A stretch of 64,000 bases of DNA from Sclerurus mexicanus (lineage: Eukaryota; Chordata; Aves; Passeriformes; Furnariidae), in the NCBI GenBank assembly GCA_013396755.1, contig VWZF01003332.1:62001-126000 (forward strand), written 5' to 3'. Under the pieces are notes generated by a model, which worked only from the letters and a program-made list of their open reading frames with translations, was not told the DNA's origin and made no database searches. Of the stretch, positions 61,301 through 64,000 are shown in pieces (position 1 is the stretch's first letter; every line of letters begins with the position of its first letter). A program made the translations under genes and the position numbers.

Positions 61301-64000
61301 CAAAGATTAGTCACTGAGATAAGCATCTAAGTCCCTATAAAAGTCATTCGAAAACAGCTTTCAGTGTACCAGGGTGAGACACAGGATGCAGAAAATGAGG
61401 ATTCCATGTTACTGTATGAAATACCAGCATCTTCCCATTACTCTCCAGAGATGTGCCCCTCACTTGTAAGAGATAGTGATCAAAAGCAAAGGCATGGGCT
61501 AAAAATTACAGGAAAGCAGTTACCTACAATACAGAAATGTTTGTTTCAAACTGGTCAGACACCTTCAGCATCCAAAACAAACAGAAGGGCTTTCTTTGGG
61601 CCACAAAAGTCAATAAATTCAGCCTATTGCATATACCACATTAATTGCTACTGAGGCAGAAGAAGATACTTAAGAGAAGGCAACCAATAGCCATAAATAC
61701 AACCAGGGGCATTTAAAATACACTTCCTGGCCAACGGGGAGAGTGTATACACATTTTGAACACAGAGAAGCCAAGAGTTTGCCAGTTGCCCACCCCAACC
61801 CAAAGTCCAGATGCATCCTGCAGCCAGCTGTTCAGTGGAATTGGCTGCCCACTCCCCCAGGCTCACATTACTTAGTTACTGAAGTCCCAGAGATGAAGCA
61901 ATAAGGGAATTCATCTCCTTCACACCTTCCTTGCTGGCAGTAAAGTAGCACAATGTAAGCTGCTGCAGACTCAGGTATTTCACAAAATGGTCTTGGTTGG
62001 AAAGAACCTTGAAGATCATCTAGCTCCAACCTCCCTTCCATGGGCAAGGACACCTTCCACAAGACTAAGTTGCTCGAAGTCCCATCCAACCTGGCCTTGA
62101 ACACTTCCAGGGATGGGAAATCCACAACATCTCTGGGTCACCTGTTCCAGTGCCTCACCACCCTCTGAGTGAAGAATTTCTTCCTAACATCTAACATAAA
62201 CCTGCTCTCTTTCAGTTAAAAGCCATTACCCCTTGTCCTATCACCACCTGCCCTTGTAAAAGGTCCCTCTACAGCTCTCTTGTAGCCGAGCTTTAGGTAC
62301 TGGGAGGCTGCTATAAGGTTTCCCCAGAGCCTGCTTTTCTCCAGGTTCAACAATCTCAGACCTCAGCCTATCTTCAGAGGAGATGTGCTCCAGACCTCTA
62401 ATCATCTTTGTGGCCTTTCTCTGGACTTGCTCCAACAAGGCCATGTCTTTCTTTTGTTGGGAACCCCAGGGCTGGGGTTATTTTGGGCGAAGAAGATATT
62501 TTCTCTATTTTGGGTACAACATAGAGTCATTTCATGACTCCTTTCACATTGGATATCCATTTGAGACCTACTCTGCACTAATTCAGTGATAACTTCACTG
62601 TAATCGAGCACAGCAGCCACAGCTAATTTCCACTAAAACTGGCCTGGAATACTATGCAGTAGGACTAACTGGACACTTAACTACACTCCCCCATTTCAAG
62701 TTTTGCCCCACTTTCAAATCCAAAATTGTTATTAAGACAAGTTGGGAGAAATAAACAAACAAACAAAACTTAACCAAACAGATTTCTGGAAGCCTCCTGA
62801 TACTCAATAGTGAAAAACGATTTACTACCCTCCCATATCAACAACACTGCAGCTTTTTATGAAGTAATACTTCATGTGACTGTGGAGGAAAGGCTTCCAT
62901 TCCTTTTAATATGTATGAGACATTACATAATACTGCCTTTTCTTTTCTTAAAGGTAACAAAAATCTTTAAGTGTCTCAAAACTAGCAAACTTCTGTGCTG
63001 AGAATTTAACACTGTTATTTCCAAAGCTGGACTTTTTCACTTTTTACTCTCAGGAAAAAAAAAAAAGAATTCTGCAAATAAAACAACATGTAAAGAACAT
63101 TTCCTGTTTAGCAGAAAAGCCTTTTTTTCAATCATTGCTATTACAGCCCTTATTCTTCATACAAACACTTAAGACAGCAAGAAAGAATTGACTTTCATAT
63201 GGCCTCTTGAGCTTGCCATACCGATGCTTTGAAAATTATTTCCCCCCTGCCACTAAAGCTAACTATATGTGCTGTATAACCCACTTCATATTAATGAATA
63301 CTAAGATTTTTCCACAGAAACTAATGGTACCTTACTAGACAATATTGTAGCTTTTTTTTATTACAAATAATATAAACTAAAATCAAGTTGCAATTATACA
63401 TTATGAAGTTTATTTATACCAAAGAGCAACTGTTGAAAATGTAGGACAAAATAAAGCTATTTTAGTAAGTGGTAAAATCTTCAAAATTAACTTTTCAAAT
63501 ACAGTTCAGGCTAACACCTAAGTTATATATTGAAAAAAAGAAGTTACCCAGGGCTTCTCTGAGACAGACATTTACTGGCCGATTCCTGTCTTTGCTCACA
63601 GAGGTAACGAATGATGCTTCACCATTCATCTAAACATCACAACAGCTTCCACATCACTCAGCAGGCCTAAAGGGCTAACTACAGGCAAGTAGCCCAAAGC
63701 TTTAAAAACATTCAACACAAAATGATTTCTAATCCACCCATTTGCACTCTACTTCTTTGCCATCATGCATATCTATTACAACCACTCCACCAAAAAAAAT
63801 AACCCTTGTCACTATTAAAAATTCTAAGTTGCAAATATGTTCAGTCACTGGATACTTGAAAGCAAATATGTTAAACGTAACTAAAAAAAAAAGAAAAAAT
63901 TAAAAGTCAACAAAATAAAAAGTTAGTGCAATCTTGAAACTTGCTACTGACCCTCTTCAGCTGCTGCTGTAACTGTTCCCTCATGGACTCAGGGCAATTA
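35104..64000 (-). CDS. PHLDB2: PHLDB2 (LL5-beta), C-terminal half, 15 coding exons; 5' part lies beyond the window
   Basis: LL5-beta is a cortical scaffold that binds PIP3 through a C-terminal PH domain and recruits CLASPs, ELKS, liprins and KANK proteins to anchor microtubule plus ends near focal adhesions and podosomes. The window encodes about 630 residues, roughly half of the usual 1,250. In order: glutamine-rich end of a coiled coil (KR at 63952), a long coiled coil (60194-58354), a Ser/Thr-rich linker (55085-54942), a proline-rich insert (54104-53931), a polar linker (53264-44303), a charged coiled coil (42469-41808) and the PH domain (39370-35104). All 15 exon phases join cleanly. The last residues GAEGYTHFML match the family end. 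Gene identity is from remembered family sequence plus synteny with ABHD10 and TAGLN3. Confidence 0.96.
35809..35883. repeat. T/G-rich low-complexity tract
   Basis: Runs of T broken by GG and GGGGG, next to the PHLDB2 PH-domain exon 2. Similar T/G or A/C tracts occur at 4340-4388, 41296-41380, 43385-43430 and 54541-54575. Confidence 0.8.
35987..36072 (-). CDS. PHLDB2: PHLDB2 PH domain exon 2
   Basis: 86 bases, acceptor ATTTTAG and donor GTAAAC. Completes a split Asp codon, then KHETKLKGVIYFQAIEEVYY and DHLKNAYK. Middle strands of the PH domain. Confidence 0.95.
39151..39370 (-). CDS. PHLDB2: PHLDB2 PH domain exon 1
   Basis: 220 bases, acceptor TTCTTGTAG and donor GTAGGTTG. Begins ARPLTRYLPVRKEDFDLRSH. 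The PH domain starts at CRGFLIKMGGKIKTWKKRWF, whose lysines and arginines in the first two strands form the phosphoinositide pocket in this family. Ends FTYYA plus one base. Confidence 0.96.
41296..41380. repeat. T/G-rich low-complexity tract
   Basis: GGTTTTTTG-like units without a strict period, about 430 bases from the charged-helix exon of PHLDB2. It produces an artificial Lys/Asn/Pro-rich open frame on the minus strand. Confidence 0.8.
41808..41954 (-). CDS. PHLDB2: PHLDB2 charged helix exon
   Basis: 147 bases, 49 codons, acceptor ATTTAG and donor GTGAGAT. Begins EREMEAKKRALEEEKRRREQ and ends KIREKQRAQ. An almost uninterrupted Glu/Lys/Arg helix leading into the PH domain. Confidence 0.95.
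42379..42469 (-). CDS. PHLDB2: PHLDB2 second coiled-coil exon
   Basis: 91 bases between a T/G-rich acceptor ending GTGCAG and donor GTAAGC. Encodes ASTSNVARIEEMERLLKQAH, then AEKTRLLETR, the start of the charged coiled coil next to the PH domain. Confidence 0.95.
44303..44510 (-). CDS. PHLDB2: PHLDB2 serine-rich linker exon
   Basis: 208 bases between acceptor TTTATAG and donor GTAAATC. Contains GYNHQRICENQRQKSPEFYS, then VYLNSFHYPDRSYKDHAFDT and a dense serine stretch SLDSSDSMETSISACSPDNI. Likely disordered and phospho-regulated. Confidence 0.95.
46221..46256 (-). CDS. PHLDB2: PHLDB2 36-base in-frame microexon
   Basis: A 36-base segment bounded by acceptor ATTTCACAG and donor GTAATTGC. With the flanking exons it adds twelve residues: AISHSKDSHMK flanked by split glycine codons. 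Phase fits on both sides (two bases in, one base out). The human protein as I remember it runs directly from the RRM-containing exon into GYNHQ, so this is probably an alternatively used microexon. No expression data are available here. Confidence 0.65.
46257..51701 (-). other. PHLDB2: Large PHLDB2 intron
   Basis: About 5.4 kb between the microexon and the linker exon. No further in-phase exon, repeat family or CpG cluster was recognised. Confidence 0.7.
51702..51801 (-). CDS. PHLDB2: PHLDB2 linker exon
   Basis: 100 bases between acceptor TTCCTGCAG and donor GTATGG. Encodes GHLPLGQSNSCGSVLPHCLA, then TMTKESESRRMHK plus one base. It can splice in frame either to the 36-base microexon or directly to the exon at 44303-44510. 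Confidence 0.93.
52228..53053. mobile_element. Solo LTR, copy B, in PHLDB2 intron
   Basis: 826 bases from TGTCTTAGTTC to AACTATAACA, flanked by identical CTGAC at 52223-52227 and 53054-53058. The left 300 bases align well with copy A. A TA/CA microsatellite sits at the same internal position. Orientation is uncertain: the minus strand has an ATTAAA-type signal near its 3' end, which would make the element antisense to the window. An open frame of 133 codons on the minus strand inside it has no recognisable protein signature. Confidence 0.88.
52328..52368. repeat. (TA)n(CA)n microsatellite inside solo LTR B
   Basis: Alternating TA then CA dinucleotides followed by ATATATA, at the same place as the AT repeat and gap of LTR copy A. 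Confidence 0.95.
53124..53264 (-). CDS. PHLDB2: PHLDB2 basic linker exon
   Basis: 141 bases, 47 codons. Begins HFRNLEERKKQHRE, then YMSDTLPRKKTTPSASPHF, and ends LGRNTASK before donor GTATGTG. The acceptor TTTGAAG was chosen because it keeps phase 0 with the upstream exons. A nearby ATTTCAG eight bases further in (exon end 53256) would be out of phase. Confidence 0.85.
53931..54104 (-). CDS. PHLDB2: PHLDB2 proline-rich exon, probable cassette with two possible acceptors
   Basis: The 3' end is clear: DTPPPLPAKKHRRQQQ before donor GTAACAG at 53931. The open frame runs upstream to a possible acceptor CTACAAAG (exon end 54104, 174 bases). A second phase-0 acceptor, GGCCTGAG after a long pyrimidine tract, would end the exon at 54014 (84 bases) and start it at VMATHVDPIPLSD. 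Both lengths are multiples of three, and both neighbouring exons also meet in phase 0, so the exon can be skipped without changing frame. The PPPLP motif is a typical SH3/WW-type ligand. Confidence 0.7.
54942..55085 (-). CDS. PHLDB2: PHLDB2 Ser/Thr-rich linker exon
   Basis: 144 bases, 48 codons, acceptor TTTTAG and donor GTTTGTTT (non-optimal). Begins GYISVSEISELYGN, continues Ser/Thr/Pro-rich and ends LTSQPQNKE in phase 0. Unstructured, probably phosphorylated region. Confidence 0.9.
55086..58353 (-). other. PHLDB2: PHLDB2 intron
   Basis: About 3.3 kb, AT-rich. A short local duplication (ACCTAGG, then TATTATAAAA) lies at 56223-56261. No exon is needed, because the flanking exons join in phase 0 as in the family. 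Confidence 0.75.
58354..58443 (-). CDS. PHLDB2: PHLDB2 exon at the end of the coiled coil
   Basis: 90 bases, 30 codons, acceptor TTTTAACAG and donor GTAAAGAG. Encodes EKENLCNLEKKYSTLSGGKG then FPVSPNSLKE, the exit from the coiled coil into a Gly/Pro linker. Confidence 0.95.
59218..59328 (-). CDS. PHLDB2: PHLDB2 coiled-coil exon
   Basis: 111 bases, 37 codons, acceptor TATTAG and donor GTAAGTA. Begins EKISALKKQANHIVQQAQRE and ends NNLIMMLQR. Continuous coiled coil with the flanking exons. Confidence 0.95.
60039..60194 (-). CDS. PHLDB2: PHLDB2 coiled-coil exon
   Basis: 156 bases, 52 whole codons, between a T-rich acceptor ending TTAAG and donor GTAAAAG. Begins DADLLDIESKHFEDLEFQQL and ends YQRSIVSRK. 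Strong heptad-like Leu spacing with many Glu and Gln residues. Confidence 0.95.
60195..63951 (-). other. PHLDB2: PHLDB2 intron with CR1
   Basis: About 3.8 kb, containing the CR1 at 61985-62480. Otherwise no recognisable feature. Confidence 0.75.
61985..62480 (-). mobile_element. CR1 LINE fragment, minus orientation, in PHLDB2 intron
   Basis: Forward strand begins GGTCTTGGTTGGAAAGAACC and runs through GGATGGGAAATCCACAAC and CCTTTCTCTGGACTTGCTCC. On the minus strand this encodes the CR1 reverse-transcriptase tail LLEQVQRKATKMIRGLEHIS, followed by the CR1 3' UTR. It lies in the same orientation as PHLDB2. Confidence 0.93.
63952..64000 (-). CDS. PHLDB2: PHLDB2 partial exon at window edge
   Basis: Encodes NCPESMREQLQQQLKR before donor GTCAGT. 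It runs off the right end of the window, so its acceptor is not seen. The Gln-rich helix belongs to the central coiled coil. Confidence 0.9.

Noticed and set aside
1..64000. Bacterial or phage-type systems, CRISPR arrays, operons, tRNA or rRNA genes
   Set aside because: The window is vertebrate genomic DNA with spliced genes. No such structures were seen.

Overview
This is a vertebrate nuclear window, almost certainly from a bird. The genes are split into short exons with GT-AG introns, most of the DNA is AT-rich and non-coding, and there are several CR1 LINE fragments, one ending in the typical avian tail of repeated ATTCTATG-like units. The exact species cannot be read from the sequence.

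Three genes lie head to tail on the minus strand, so read them from high to low coordinates. (1) PHLDB2 (LL5-beta), C-terminal half only: 15 coding exons from 64000 (gene continues outside the window) down to the stop at 35104. They encode coiled coil, a proline-rich insert, a basic coiled coil and a C-terminal PH domain. (2) ABHD10, five exons from about 30284 to 24974: a mitochondrial serine hydrolase / S-depalmitoylase. Exon 1 lies in a CpG-rich promoter block and appears to carry a homopolymer frameshift. (3) TAGLN3 (neuronal transgelin, NP25), four coding exons from 14522 to 4439, giving a complete 199-residue protein. This order and relative orientation match human 3q13.2, as I recall it. 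All exon phases join without conflict except ABHD10 exon 1.

Layout: 1-4000 is non-coding with a TTCTA microsatellite. 4000-15130 is TAGLN3. 15130-24480 is intergenic, with one solo LTR (19414-19968) and one CR1 tail (23352-23516). 24480-30440 is ABHD10 with its CpG island. 30440-32625 is a repeat cluster (CR1, LTR-like element, CR1 tail) between ABHD10 and PHLDB2, with a 451-base assembly gap. 33270-64000 is PHLDB2, with a second copy of the solo LTR in an intron (52228-53053) and an antisense-read CR1 (61985-62480).

The genes share no operon-like logic. PHLDB2 is a cortical PIP3-binding scaffold that anchors microtubules, ABHD10 is a mitochondrial enzyme, and TAGLN3 is an actin/microtubule-associated neuronal protein. 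I found no new biological system. The observations most worth checking are a 36-base in-frame microexon and a proline-rich cassette exon in PHLDB2, two sibling solo LTRs with perfect 5-bp target duplications, a gap that looks artificial because its edges repeat the same 27 bases, and the ABHD10 exon 1 frameshift.
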